Assembly (NCBI RefSeq): GCF_012847295.1
Contig: NZ_JABBDY010000003.1
Location: forward strand, 496,001-560,000
Source: Microbacterium sp. MF43
GTDB lineage: Bacteria; Actinomycetota; Actinomycetes; Actinomycetales; Microbacteriaceae
Direction: 5' to 3'
DNA: 64,000 nt
Shown here: positions 16,339-23,971 of the stretch, one piece after another
How positions within the stretch are numbered: the stretch's first letter is position 1
How the letters are laid out: each line of letters starts with the position of its first letter
The notes under the pieces: model-generated
Databases searched by the model: none
What the model saw: only the letters and a program-made list of their open reading frames with translations
Told to the model about the DNA's origin: nothing
Translations under genes and position numbers: made by a program

Positions 16339-17079
16339 TCAGAGCCCGTCGGTGCGCAGGCGCCCCGCGTCCCTCTCGTACATCGCCGCGTGCTGCAGGA
16401 AATCGGTGCGTTCGGTCTGGGCGAAGCGGCCGCGCGTGAACTCCGCGAGATCGTCGAGGCGATCGGCCGCGGCCGCAACGACGTCCTGCACGGTGAACCT
16501 CGCCCCATAGGCGGCGATCAGCGATTCGAGGCGTGCGCGCCGGTCGAGCGACTCCGCGGCCGGAGCATCCTCGGCGAGCGGCACGATCCGGTACGCGAAG
16601 TACGCAAGGTCCCACATCCGCGGCCCCGGTGATGCGAAATCGAAGTCGATCACACCGGAAAGCGCATCCCCGGTGACGAGCAGGTTGTACGTCGCGAAGT
16701 CGTTATGACAGATCACCTCGGCGGGCTCCCGGCGCGGGGATCTCCAGGTGAGTGCCGCGTCGGCCGCCAAGGGCACCGACGCGTCGTGGAGACGACGCAG
16801 GAGGCGGGCCGCAGCCAGGAGCACGGACTCGGACCAGAGCACCGCGGGTGCGGCATCCGCCAACGTCTCCCCCGGCACGAAGGAGAGCACTTCGCGACCG
16901 AGGTCGTCGTAGCCGAGCGCACGCGGCACCCCCTCGATCCCGGCCTCACCGAGCGCATGCAGCAGGCGATGCACGGCCGGCGTCCACGGACCCGAGCCCC
17001 GGTGGACCGCGTCCCCCCGGCGCACGACCGGCGTGACGTTGCCACCGGAGAGCACGACGTCGTCTTCGTACGCAGGCAT
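16339..17079 (-). CDS. Aminoglycoside/choline phosphotransferase-like (APH) protein
   Basis: A 246-residue APH-fold kinase. The catalytic loop VICHNDFATYNLLVTGD (about 130-146) has the catalytic Asp and the Mg-binding Asn, and GVIDFDFASPGPRMWDLAYF gives the second metal-binding Asp. YDDLGREVLSFVPGETL marks the N-lobe hinge. Most chromosomal members phosphorylate small alcohols or unknown metabolites, so resistance should not be assumed. Start at MPAYEDD; it is four bases downstream of the PPOX gene and likely shares its message. Confidence 0.87.
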   Translation of the reverse strand: MPAYEDDVVLSGGNVTPVVRRGDAVHRGSGPWTPAVHRLLHALGEAGIEGVPRALGYDDLGREVLSFVPGETLADAAPAVLWSESVLLAAARLLRRLHDASVPLAADAALTWRSPRREPAEVICHNDFATYNLLVTGDALSGVIDFDFASPGPRMWDLAYFAYRIVPLAEDAPAAESLDRRARLESLIAAYGARFTVQDVVAAAADRLDDLAEFTRGRFAQTERTDFLQHAAMYERDAGRLRTDGL

Positions 17080-17083
17080 TCGA

Positions 17084-17542
17084 CTACGCCAGCCAGTCGC
17101 CATCGCGCATCAGCACGCGGCCGCGGAGCTCGTTCGATTCGCGCCACGCCTGCACGCGCAGGGGCCGCAGCACGAGGAACACGTACGCCGTCAGCCCGCG
17201 CGGATCCCAGTCCGCCTGCGCCGCGTACGCGCGACCGATCGCGGCATCGTCGTCGACGCCGACCGAGCGCTCGAGCGTCGCGTCGATCAGCACGACGTCT
17301 CGCGTCGGCCCGACAGCCAGCCGCGCCGTCCCGGATGCGTCGATGTTCCGTGCGGTCGCGGAACCCCGCTCCACCGCGATCACGAGACGATCAGCCGTCC
17401 ACGCGAGCGAGAGCGGGACCAGGTGCGGCTCCCCCATCGCCGACGCCGTGGCGACCCACGCATCGACGGACGGCTGGGCGAGCATCGACAGGGTGTCGAC
17501 CTTTCGCGTCGCGCGATCACGGGCCGGTGCGGGGGTGGTCAT
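17084..17542 (-). CDS. Pyridoxamine 5'-phosphate oxidase-family flavin/F420-binding protein
   Basis: A 152-residue split-barrel protein. WVATASAMGEPHLVPLSLAW is the first barrel hairpin, ATARNIDASGTARLAVGPTR carries the cofactor-contact strand, and AAQADWDPRGL is typical of F420/FMN-type actinobacterial members. These proteins reduce or bind F420, FMN or haem-derived ligands; genuine PNPOx function is unlikely at this length. Start supported by TAGCGT six bases upstream. Probably co-transcribed with the APH gene. Confidence 0.85.
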   Translation of the reverse strand: MTTPAPARDRATRKVDTLSMLAQPSVDAWVATASAMGEPHLVPLSLAWTADRLVIAVERGSATARNIDASGTARLAVGPTRDVVLIDATLERSVGVDDDAAIGRAYAAQADWDPRGLTAYVFLVLRPLRVQAWRESNELRGRVLMRDGDWLA

Positions 17543-17548
17543 GCCTCC

Positions 17549-17554
17549 ACGCTA
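17549..17554 (-). promoter_or_regulatory. Leaderless -10 (TAGCGT) of the PPOX gene
   Basis: Minus-strand TAGCGT six bases before the ATG at 17542. Confidence 0.55.
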
Positions 17555-17572
17555 GCCACGCACGCGATACGG

Positions 17573-17705
17573 GGAAAAGAACCACCCCTCGCCGGGCACG
17601 TGGCGAGGGGTGGGCAGGGACGCGTCTGAGAGCACGCCTGGGGGAACGTGCGGCGTCGCCCCTGTGTGGGGAGAGGTGTCCTTCTACCGCAGGGCGGTAC
17701 GAGAC
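17573..17705 (-). ncRNA. Candidate small RNA, 6C-like
   Basis: On the minus strand a promoter (17712-17740) is followed by hairpin TACCGC/GCGGTA (17685-17699), a C-rich segment CTCTCCCCACAC (about 17664-17675), hairpin GCACG/CGTGC with loop TTCCCCCAGG (17632-17651) and a terminator with T-rich tail. Total length would be about 130 nt. Two C-rich loops ahead of a terminator are the hallmark of the actinobacterial 6C RNA. The C runs here are four and five rather than six, so assignment is tentative. It could instead be a 5' leader of the PPOX gene. Confidence 0.45.
17583..17612 (-). terminator. Intrinsic terminator of the candidate small RNA
   Basis: Eleven-base perfect stem CACCCCTCGCC / GGCGAGGGGTG followed on the minus strand by GTTCTTTTCC. 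It ends a minus-strand transcript upstream of the PPOX gene, where no protein gene ends. Confidence 0.7.
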
Positions 17706-17711
17706 GATTCC

Positions 17712-17740
17712 ATGATGGGCACCTGTCGCCGGGCCGTCAA
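17712..17740 (-). promoter_or_regulatory. Promoter of the candidate small RNA
   Basis: Minus-strand TTGACG (17740-17735), a 17-base spacer and CATCAT (17717-17712); a start near 17705 is expected. Confidence 0.5.
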
Positions 17741-17841
17741 GGCTATTCGGCAATGTATTTGATTATTTTTCCATGAGAGGCTCGCGCCTCAATTGGACCA
17801 GGCAGGGGTCGCATCGATTCGAACCACGCACGGGGCATCCG

Positions 17842-17847
17842 TAGGCT
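17842..17847 (+). promoter_or_regulatory. Leaderless -10 (TAGGCT) of the AEC transporter gene
   Basis: TAGGCT six bases before the ATG at 17854. Confidence 0.6.
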
Positions 17848-17853
17848 CTCAGC

Positions 17854-18774
17854 ATGCTGGAGTCGCTCACCGGGTTCGTCGTGGTGGGCGTCGCGATCCT
17901 CGTCGGGTGGATCATCGGCCGGATCGATCTCCTCGGCGAGCATGCGCGCCCTGTGCTGGCACGATTGACGTTCTTCGTCCTCTCGCCTTTCCTTCTGTTC
18001 GTGGTGCTCGCGCAGGCCGATGTGCGCACGCTGTTCTCGGCGCTCCTGCCCGTGTCGGCGGTGACGGCCGTCGCCATCATCGCGTTGTACGTGCTCGTCG
18101 CACGGCTCGCGTGGCGCAGGTCCGTCGGCGAGACGATCATCGGCGCCCTGAGCGCCGGCCAGGTGAACTCGAACAACATCGGCATCCCGCTGTCGCTGTA
18201 CCTGCTCGGAAGCGCAGCCTTCCCGGCACCGGTGATCCTGCTGCAGCTCCTCGTCTTCACGCCCATCACGATGGCGATCCTGGATGCCGTCACGTTCGGT
18301 CGCTCGACGCTGTGGCGCTCGGTCGCCCGGACCGCCACCAACCCGATCGTCTTAGGCTCCGTGCTCGGCACGCTCGTATCGGTGAGCGGAATCGAGCTTC
18401 CGCCGATCGTGATGGACCCTGCGCAGGTCATCGCCAACGCGTGCGTGCCGGTGCTCCTCATCAGCTACGGCATCTCGCTGCACGGCCAGCGAGTGCTGGG
18501 GGCCTCCGGACGTCGGCGCGACATCCTCCTGGCCACGACGCTCAAGCTCCTCGTCATGCCGCTGCTCGCGTGGGTCGTCGCGGAGTTCGTCTTCGGACTC
18601 GGGGCGCGCGACGTCCTCGTCGTGGTGGTGCTCGCCGCACTGCCGACAGCGCAGAACGTCTTCAACTACTCGCAGCGCTACGGCGTCGGCGAGACCATCT
18701 CCCGCGACACGGTCTTCCTCACGACGATCGGCTGCGTCCCCGTGCTCATCGCGGTGACGCTCGTGCTGGGCTGA
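17854..18774 (+). CDS. AEC (auxin efflux carrier) family transporter
   Basis: A 306-residue inner-membrane protein with about ten hydrophobic segments in two repeats. LSAGQVNSNNIGIPLSLYLL is the broken-helix substrate motif of the family (Asn-rich with IGIP), and PTAQNVFNYSQRYG near the C-terminus is the matching segment of the second repeat. Bacterial members move malate, other organic acids or amino acids by a bile-acid-transporter-like mechanism. Substrate unknown. Ends five bases before the convergent DUF6510 gene. Confidence 0.92.
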   Translation: MLESLTGFVVVGVAILVGWIIGRIDLLGEHARPVLARLTFFVLSPFLLFVVLAQADVRTLFSALLPVSAVTAVAIIALYVLVARLAWRRSVGETIIGALSAGQVNSNNIGIPLSLYLLGSAAFPAPVILLQLLVFTPITMAILDAVTFGRSTLWRSVARTATNPIVLGSVLGTLVSVSGIELPPIVMDPAQVIANACVPVLLISYGISLHGQRVLGASGRRRDILLATTLKLLVMPLLAWVVAEFVFGLGARDVLVVVVLAALPTAQNVFNYSQRYGVGETISRDTVFLTTIGCVPVLIAVTLVLG

Positions 18775-18778
18775 CCCG

Positions 18779-19048
18779 TCACGGTCGCCGCAGCTCCCGG
18801 AGCATCCCGATCAGGACGCGCACACCGCGGTCGTCGCGCAGGACGGTGAGGAGCGTGTGCGTGCACGAGCGGCAGCGCGCGATCGCGGCGGCCTCGTCGA
18901 TCTCGACCATGGTCTCGGCGAGGGCGGCTTCCGCCCCGCATCCCGCACACGTGCCGACGAGCGATGTCGCGTCCCCGTCGAGGACGTCGCTCAGCAGCCC
19001 GGCGAGAACGTTCCCGTCCACGGTCACGGTGGCATTCTCCGCGCGCAT
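18779..19048 (-). CDS. DUF6510 family zinc-ribbon-like protein
   Basis: An 89-residue soluble protein with two CxxC pairs (GTCAGCGAE at about 36-44 and ARCRSCTHT at about 61-69), which would form a zinc ribbon. No function is known for the family. Its ATG overlaps the stop of the ferredoxin-reductase-like gene, which in turn overlaps the molybdoenzyme gene, so the three are translated as a unit. A role in maturing or modulating that redox pair is inference. Confidence 0.82.
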   Translation of the reverse strand: MRAENATVTVDGNVLAGLLSDVLDGDATSLVGTCAGCGAEAALAETMVEIDEAAAIARCRSCTHTLLTVLRDDRGVRVLIGMLRELRRP

Positions 19049-19773
19049 CACGCACCTCCGAAGCGTTCGGTCCGGATCCGCTCCGGTCGATGTCCGAGCT
19101 CCACGAGAGCATCGGCGACGTGCTCGACGAAGCCCGTCGGACCGCAGACGTACACGATCGGATCGCGTTCCGGCTCCCATACTGCGCCTGCGAGCCCCGC
19201 GTCGTCGAGCCTGCCCACCGAGCCTTCCCATCCGTCGGGCGCCCGGCGCGTGTACACCCACGTGAGGTCCACTCCCCCGGCACCGGCAATGCTCTCCAGC
19301 TCCTCGCGATACATCGCCTCATCCGGCCCCCGCACGGAGTAGAGCATTCGAACGGATGCCTCGGTGCCCGCATCCTTCGCAGCCCGCGCCATCGCGAGCA
19401 GCGGCACCACACCCGATCCGCCTGCGATGAGCTGAACCGGCTCCTCTCCCCCGGGCCGCCACACGAAATAGCCGCCGAGCGGTCCCTTCACTTCGAGCTC
19501 GTCACCGGCTCGCACGTCCCGCACCAGATAGGGCGACACCTCCCCCTCGGGGATCTCGTCGACGCCGAGTTCGATCGTCTCCCCCGGCCCGTACGACGCG
19601 AGCGAGTACGAACGCACCGCCTGATAGCCGTCCTCGGCCGTCAGGCGGATGTCCACATGCTGTCCGGCATCACTCCCCGGCCACCCCGGGACCTCCAGGT
19701 GGAGGATGCGGGCGGAGGCGGTGGATTCGGCGACGCGGGCGACGCGAGCCGGGCGCCAGCCGCCGACGATCAC
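19048..19773 (-). CDS. FAD/NAD(P)-binding ferredoxin reductase-like oxidoreductase
   Basis: A 241-residue ferredoxin-NADP reductase-fold protein. FAD contacts are in the RSYSLAS motif (about 58-64), the NAD(P) site in IAGGSGVVPLLAMARAA (about 115-130), and YVCGPTGFVEHVADAL is the C-terminal nicotinamide motif. There is no C-terminal 2Fe-2S domain. The GTG start overlaps the stop of the molybdoenzyme gene (GTGA). It probably passes electrons between a pyridine nucleotide and the molybdenum protein or an intermediate carrier. Confidence 0.9.
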   Translation of the reverse strand: MIVGGWRPARVARVAESTASARILHLEVPGWPGSDAGQHVDIRLTAEDGYQAVRSYSLASYGPGETIELGVDEIPEGEVSPYLVRDVRAGDELEVKGPLGGYFVWRPGGEEPVQLIAGGSGVVPLLAMARAAKDAGTEASVRMLYSVRGPDEAMYREELESIAGAGGVDLTWVYTRRAPDGWEGSVGRLDDAGLAGAVWEPERDPIVYVCGPTGFVEHVADALVELGHRPERIRTERFGGA

Positions 19774-20363
19774 CAATACCGCTCCTCGCTCCACGGATCG
19801 CCGTGCATGTTGTACCCGTTCTGCTCCCAGAACCCGGGCGCGTCTGCGTCCATCAGCTCGAGCCCTTTGACCCACTTGGCGCTCTTCCAGAAGTACAGGT
19901 GCGGCACCAGCAGACGGGCCGGTCCGCCGTGCTCGGGGTCGAGCGGCTCGCCATCGAACTCGTAGGCGACCCACGCCTTGCCGTCGATGAGGTCCTCGAG
20001 CGGGACGTTGGTGGTGTAGCCGCCGTACGAGTGCGCCATGACGTGCGTCGCCTCGGTGTCGACAGCCTCGAGGAGCGTGTCGATCGACACGCCCCGCCAC
20101 GACGTCCCGAGCTTCGACCACCGCGTGACGCAGTGGATGTCGGTGGTGATGTCTTCGGCGGGGAGCTCCATGAACTCGTCCCACGTCCACCGGGCGCGCC
20201 CCCGCCCGTCCTCGAGGACCGCGAAGGACCACTCCGCTGTCTCGATCCGCGGCGTCGGGCCGGCGGAGAGCACGGGGAAGTCGTCGGTGAGGTACTGACC
20301 GGGTGGGAGGGCGGGGTCCGTCTCGCGTCGCCGCGCACCGAATCCCCGTGAGAAGACTGCCAT
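19770..20363 (-). CDS. Molybdopterin-dependent oxidoreductase, sulfite-oxidase fold
   Basis: A 197-residue protein equal to the Mo-cofactor domain of the sulfite oxidase/MsrP family, without a dimerisation or haem domain. TDIHCVTRWSKLGTSWRGV contains the Cys expected to ligate Mo, and MAHSYGGYTTNVPLEDL and GEPLDPEHGGPARLLVPHLY complete the cofactor pocket. No Tat signal is present, so it acts in the cytoplasm. First gene of the three-gene coupled operon. The substrate could be a sulfoxide, sulfite or an N-oxide. Confidence 0.92.
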   Translation of the reverse strand: MAVFSRGFGARRRETDPALPPGQYLTDDFPVLSAGPTPRIETAEWSFAVLEDGRGRARWTWDEFMELPAEDITTDIHCVTRWSKLGTSWRGVSIDTLLEAVDTEATHVMAHSYGGYTTNVPLEDLIDGKAWVAYEFDGEPLDPEHGGPARLLVPHLYFWKSAKWVKGLELMDADAPGFWEQNGYNMHGDPWSEERYW

Positions 20364-20504
20364 GGTTGCCTCCCTGTCCGACCGGCCTGCACGCTCACCG
20401 TAACGCGCTGAGGGAGCCGGAAGCCAGACTCCGGAGCGGACGGATCGATGAACGCGCGTGACGCGACACACGGCGGTGAATGCCGCGAACTTCGAGTTGG
20501 GGTC

Positions 20505-20510
20505 TAGGCT
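20505..20510 (+). promoter_or_regulatory. -10 (TAGGCT) of the HdeD-like gene
   Basis: TAGGCT with a short leader of about 38 bases that carries AGAAAGGA ahead of the ATG at 20555. Confidence 0.5.
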
Positions 20511-20554
20511 TGGGCCGCACCTTCACAGGCAACTCTCAGAAAGGACACTCTCGC

Positions 20555-21115
20555 ATGTCCACGGAATCAGCAGCCGAGAAGTCGGCCGTCAACGGCATTC
20601 GCACCGCACTCGGAGTCGGCGGCGTGCTCGCCGTCCTCGCGGGTCTGTTCATCATCTTCCAGCCCCAGAACGCGGCGTTCGTCGTGACCGTCGTCATCGC
20701 GATCTACGCGATCGCCGCGGGCATCGTCTACGCCGGCCTCGGCATCTTCACGAGGAACAAGGGCGGGTGGGCGCGCCTCGGCCACATCGCGCTCGGCATC
20801 CTCTTCATCATCGCCGGAGTCGTGGCGCTGGTGAACCTCCAGCAGGCGACGGCCTGGCTCGCCGTGTTCGTGGTGATCCTGGTCGGCATCCTGTGGATCG
20901 TCGAAGGCATCGTCGCCCTGTCGACGCTCGGCGACGCCTCCTCGAAGGGCTGGTCGATCTTCTTCGCCATCGTCAGCATCATCGCCGGTCTGTACCTCGT
21001 GTTCAGCCCGCTGTGGGGAGCTGTGGTCCTGTGGTGGCTGCTCGGCATCGCACTGGTCGTGCTCGGCATCATCAACATCGTCCGCGCGTTCACCTTCGGC
21101 AAGAAGGACCTCTGA
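20555..21115 (+). CDS. HdeD family (DUF308) membrane protein
   Basis: A 186-residue protein of six predicted transmembrane helices arranged as three DUF308 hairpins, including ALGVGGVLAVLAGLFIIFQP, AIYAIAAGIVYAGLGIF and IALGILFIIAGVVALVNL, and ending IINIVRAFTFGKKDL. E. coli HdeD is linked to acid resistance at high cell density; the role in actinobacteria is not known. The start at MSTESAAEKS follows AGAAAGGA; the in-frame upstream extension is not membrane-like. Ends just before a strong bidirectional terminator. Confidence 0.9.
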   Translation: MSTESAAEKSAVNGIRTALGVGGVLAVLAGLFIIFQPQNAAFVVTVVIAIYAIAAGIVYAGLGIFTRNKGGWARLGHIALGILFIIAGVVALVNLQQATAWLAVFVVILVGILWIVEGIVALSTLGDASSKGWSIFFAIVSIIAGLYLVFSPLWGAVVLWWLLGIALVVLGIINIVRAFTFGKKDL

Positions 21116-21123
21116 TCCGCTGA

Positions 21124-21161
21124 CGAGAAAGGGCCCCGGGAGATCCCGGGGCCCTTTCTCG
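21124..21161. terminator. Bidirectional terminator
   Basis: Perfect 17-base stem CGAGAAAGGGCCCCGGG / CCCGGGGCCCTTTCTCG with AGAT loop, between the convergent HdeD and S9 peptidase genes. Runs of A and T lie at the stem bases on both strands. Confidence 0.9.
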
Positions 21162-21166
21162 TGCGG

Positions 21167-23149
21167 TCAGCGAACCGGGAGCTTGCGGTTCCACCAGTCG
21201 AGCACGGCCTCGAACCGCTGCACGCGGTGACGCGGCTGGCCCGAGCGGGTGAGCTCGTGGTTCTCTCCGGGGAAGATGAGCATCTCCGCCTCGGTGCCGT
21301 TGCGCTTGAGCGCCGCGTAGTAGCGGGTCGCCTGCTCGAGGGGGCAGCGGAAGTCCAGCTCGGAGTGGATCACGAGCGTCGGCGTGGTGACCTTGTCCAC
21401 GACGGCCATCGGGCTCTGCCGGGCGATGTCCGCGACCGACACGCCGACGTACTCGTCGCCGAAGAACGTGCCGATGTCGCTCGTCCCCTGGAATGTCGCC
21501 GGATCGAGGAATCCGCGCTCCACGATCGCGCCGGCGAAGCGGTGATCATGCGCGATGACCCATGCGGTGAGGTATCCGCCGTACGAGCCGCCCATCACCC
21601 CGACGCGGGATCCATCGAGGCGCGCATCGGCGGCGACAGCGCCCTCGAGGAAGTCGATGACGTCGTGGAAGTCGACGGTGCCCATCGCCTGCCGGATGCT
21701 GCGCCCGTGCGCACGGCCGTAACCTGCCGATCCCCGCGGGTTGCTGTAGACCACGGCGTAGCCGGCATCGACGAGCACCTGGGTCTCGTCGAACAGATGC
21801 ACACCGTACGCGGCGTACGGTCCGCCGTGGATCTGGAGGATCACGGGGAACGGCCCCTCGCCCGCCGGTGTGGCGACCCAGCCGTGGACGGGATAGCCGT
21901 CGCGCCCGTCGACGGTCAGCTCGGTCGGGAGCGCGATTCCGGATGCCGCGGCCGCCGCACCGAACGCGGTGAGGGTGCGGGACTTCCCGCCCTCGACGAG
22001 CACGAGTTCACCGAACGACTCGGGCGTCGACACCGCGGCGACCACGACCCCGCCGGCGGCGGCGTGGCCCGTGACCTCGACGTCACCCGCGAGGACCTCG
22101 CTGACGTCGCCGGCGCGCGTCACGCGCAGCAGGCGCATCCGCCCGCGGGTGGCGTCCTGGACGAGGAAGTCGTCGCCGACCGGCGTGATGTGACCGTCGC
22201 CCAGGTTGATGGACTCCTCGTCGGTGAGCCGGCGCGGGCCGACACCCTCCGCGAGCCAGAGACCCACACCGGGCGCGATGAAGTCCACGCCGTCCTCCCC
22301 CACTTCGTGGGCGAGAAGTGCCACCGTGCCATCGGCGGCGACGTCGAGGTCGAACACCGAGAGCCCCGCCTCGCGCGACAGCACCTCGCGTGGGGAGGAG
22401 CCGTCCACGGGTATGGCGATGAGGCGGGTGCGAAGATCGCGGCGCGTGGACTCGATCTCGTCCACCGTGGTGAGCACCTCGGCGCCGTCGGGTGAGAAGG
22501 CGAGTCCCGAGTGCGACGCCGATCCCTCGGTGAGCTGGCGCGGCTCGGCGCCCACGACCGGCTTCTTCGGGGGCTGCTCACCCTCCGGGAGCACCGCCGG
22601 GGCGGGTTCGTAGAAGGGCTCGGCGTCCGTCTCGGGCACCGTCACGACGAAGACGTGCGCGGGGCGGTCGGCGAAGTAGCCCAGCCCGTTGAAGTGCCAG
22701 CGGATGCCCGTGATGTGCCGCGGCGCCTCGGCCGAGGCATCCAGCCCCTCGACGCTGCCGTACCGACCGGGCTCGGGCACCCGGGCGAGATACGCGAACG
22801 AGCGCCCGTCGGGAGCCCACGCGAACGTCTCGACGCCGCTCGGCGCATCGGTGGCCTGCACCGGCTCACCGCCGTGAGCGGGGATCACGAAGATCTGCGG
22901 GCGGCCCTTGGCATCACCGCGCACGAACGCGACGCGCGTGGAGTCGGACGACAGCCGGGGTCCGGAGTCGGCGACGCCGCGGGTGAGCCGCCGGGGCGTG
23001 CCGTCCGGCAGGTCGACGCGCCACAGCTGCCCGACCCCGCGATTGGCCGTCAGGTCGGGACGGGACGTCGCGAAGATCGCGAACGAGCCGTCGGCCGCGA
23101 TCGCGGGGCGTCCGACCGAGATGAGCTTCTCGATGTCGTCGGCGCGCAC
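21167..23149 (-). CDS. S9 family (prolyl oligopeptidase-type) serine peptidase
   Basis: A 660-residue cytoplasmic peptidase. The N-terminal two thirds show the repeated strands of a beta-propeller (for example RLSSDSTRVAFVRGD and FAWAPDGRSFAYLA). The C-terminal alpha/beta hydrolase domain has the nucleophile in VGVMGGSYGGYLTAW (Ser near residue 522), the Asp in VIHSELDFRCPLEQ and the His in FPGENHELTRSG. Acylaminoacyl-peptidase/dipeptidyl-peptidase type cleavage of short peptides is expected. The GTG start is three bases downstream of the SDR stop, so the two genes form an operon. Confidence 0.94.
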   Translation of the reverse strand: MRADDIEKLISVGRPAIAADGSFAIFATSRPDLTANRGVGQLWRVDLPDGTPRRLTRGVADSGPRLSSDSTRVAFVRGDAKGRPQIFVIPAHGGEPVQATDAPSGVETFAWAPDGRSFAYLARVPEPGRYGSVEGLDASAEAPRHITGIRWHFNGLGYFADRPAHVFVVTVPETDAEPFYEPAPAVLPEGEQPPKKPVVGAEPRQLTEGSASHSGLAFSPDGAEVLTTVDEIESTRRDLRTRLIAIPVDGSSPREVLSREAGLSVFDLDVAADGTVALLAHEVGEDGVDFIAPGVGLWLAEGVGPRRLTDEESINLGDGHITPVGDDFLVQDATRGRMRLLRVTRAGDVSEVLAGDVEVTGHAAAGGVVVAAVSTPESFGELVLVEGGKSRTLTAFGAAAAASGIALPTELTVDGRDGYPVHGWVATPAGEGPFPVILQIHGGPYAAYGVHLFDETQVLVDAGYAVVYSNPRGSAGYGRAHGRSIRQAMGTVDFHDVIDFLEGAVAADARLDGSRVGVMGGSYGGYLTAWVIAHDHRFAGAIVERGFLDPATFQGTSDIGTFFGDEYVGVSVADIARQSPMAVVDKVTTPTLVIHSELDFRCPLEQATRYYAALKRNGTEAEMLIFPGENHELTRSGQPRHRVQRFEAVLDWWNRKLPVR

Positions 23150-23152
23150 GCG

Positions 23153-23926
23153 TCACTCCCCCGCGAACGAGCTGGTGTCCCCGACGAGGCGGGTGTTGTC
23201 GTCCGGGACCGGATCCAGCGCGGCTCGGGCGACCTCGGCGGCGAACTCGGACACGTTGTAGAGCTTGCCGGCACCCTCGCGGCGTGCGGCGATCGCTCCC
23301 GGGTTGGCCCGTTCGAGCAGCGTCGCGGTGATCGTGCCCTCGATCATGTCGCCTGAGACGACGACGAACTCGACTCCGCGCTCGGCGAGAGCCGGGATGC
23401 GCTCCCGCAGGGCGTCCTCCCCTGCCCGCTTTGAGAGGGCGACCGGCTCGTACTCGGGCATGGTCGGGGTGGTGCGGATGAAGTGCGCCTGGTGGCTCGT
23501 GACGAAGACGACGCGGCCGCCCTCGCCCAGGAGCGGCAGAGCGGTCTCGAGCACGCGCACCTGGGCGTCGCGGTTGAGCTGCAGGGCGTAGTCCTCGGCC
23601 ATCCCGGATTCCATGCCGCCCGAGGCGTTGAGAACGAGGATGTCGAGACGCCCGAAAGCGCGCTCGACCTCGGCGAACATGGCCTGCACCGACGCGGCAT
23701 CCGTCAGATCGGCACCCACCACCAGCACGTCCACACCGAGCTCGCGCAGCTCGGCGGCCAGCTTCTCGGCGCGGGGCGCCTTGTTGCGATAGTTGATCAC
23801 CACGTCGGCTCCCGCCTGTGCGAGGTAGCGCGCGGTGTCGGCGCCGATGCCGCGCGAGGAGCCGGTCACGAGGGCGGTCTTCCCGGCGAGCGAGGCGGCC
23901 GGGAGCGGGGTGGGTGTCTCAGTCAC
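23153..23926 (-). CDS. SDR-family protein with atypical active site
   Basis: A 257-residue short-chain dehydrogenase fold. The nucleotide motif TGSSRGIG and VLNASGG are present, so NAD(P) binding is expected. The catalytic Ser lies in VTSHQAHF, but the usual YxxxK is missing: the Lys is in VALSKRAGED and the position four before it is Val, while the nearest Tyr (PEYEPVA) is seven before the Lys. It may be catalytically altered or inactive. Start GTG is supported by TAGGGT seven bases upstream. Co-transcribed with the S9 peptidase. Confidence 0.88.
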   Translation of the reverse strand: MTETPTPLPAASLAGKTALVTGSSRGIGADTARYLAQAGADVVINYRNKAPRAEKLAAELRELGVDVLVVGADLTDAASVQAMFAEVERAFGRLDILVLNASGGMESGMAEDYALQLNRDAQVRVLETALPLLGEGGRVVFVTSHQAHFIRTTPTMPEYEPVALSKRAGEDALRERIPALAERGVEFVVVSGDMIEGTITATLLERANPGAIAARREGAGKLYNVSEFAAEVARAALDPVPDDNTRLVGDTSSFAGE

Positions 23927-23933
23927 GCCCTCG

Positions 23934-23939
23934 ACCCTA
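23934..23939 (-). promoter_or_regulatory. Leaderless -10 (TAGGGT) of the SDR gene
   Basis: Minus-strand TAGGGT seven bases before the GTG at 23926, only five bases from the -10 of the divergent NfeD gene. Confidence 0.55.
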
Positions 23940-23944
23940 CCTGC

Positions 23945-23950
23945 TAGGTT
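23945..23950 (+). promoter_or_regulatory. -10 (TAGGTT) of the NfeD operon
   Basis: TAGGTT followed by a short leader with a strong ribosome site GAGGAGG (23959-23965), six bases before the GTG at 23972. Confidence 0.55.
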
Positions 23951-23971
23951 CGAGGGACGAGGAGGCGCATC

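Larger units (their letters stand above)
17543..17853. other. Gene-free 311-base stretch
   Basis: No protein gene is convincing here. It contains the PPOX promoter at its left end, a minus-strand RNA-like unit (promoter 17712-17740, hairpins, terminator 17583-17612), a markedly AT-rich patch (17744-17772) and the AEC promoter at its right end. Confidence 0.75.

Noticed and set aside
16339-17079. Aminoglycoside resistance gene
   Set aside because: Only general APH-fold motifs are present; chromosomal members usually act on unrelated metabolites and no resistance or mobile genes are adjacent.
17711-17740. Nine-residue leader peptide ORF starting at minus-strand 17713
   Set aside because: The ATG overlaps the predicted -10 (17712-17717), so it would not be in the transcript, and it has no ribosome site.
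17795-17840. tRNA-like T-arm text (GATTCGAACC) near 17816
   Set aside because: No acceptor, anticodon or D-arm pairing can be built around it; the flanking bases do not form a T stem.
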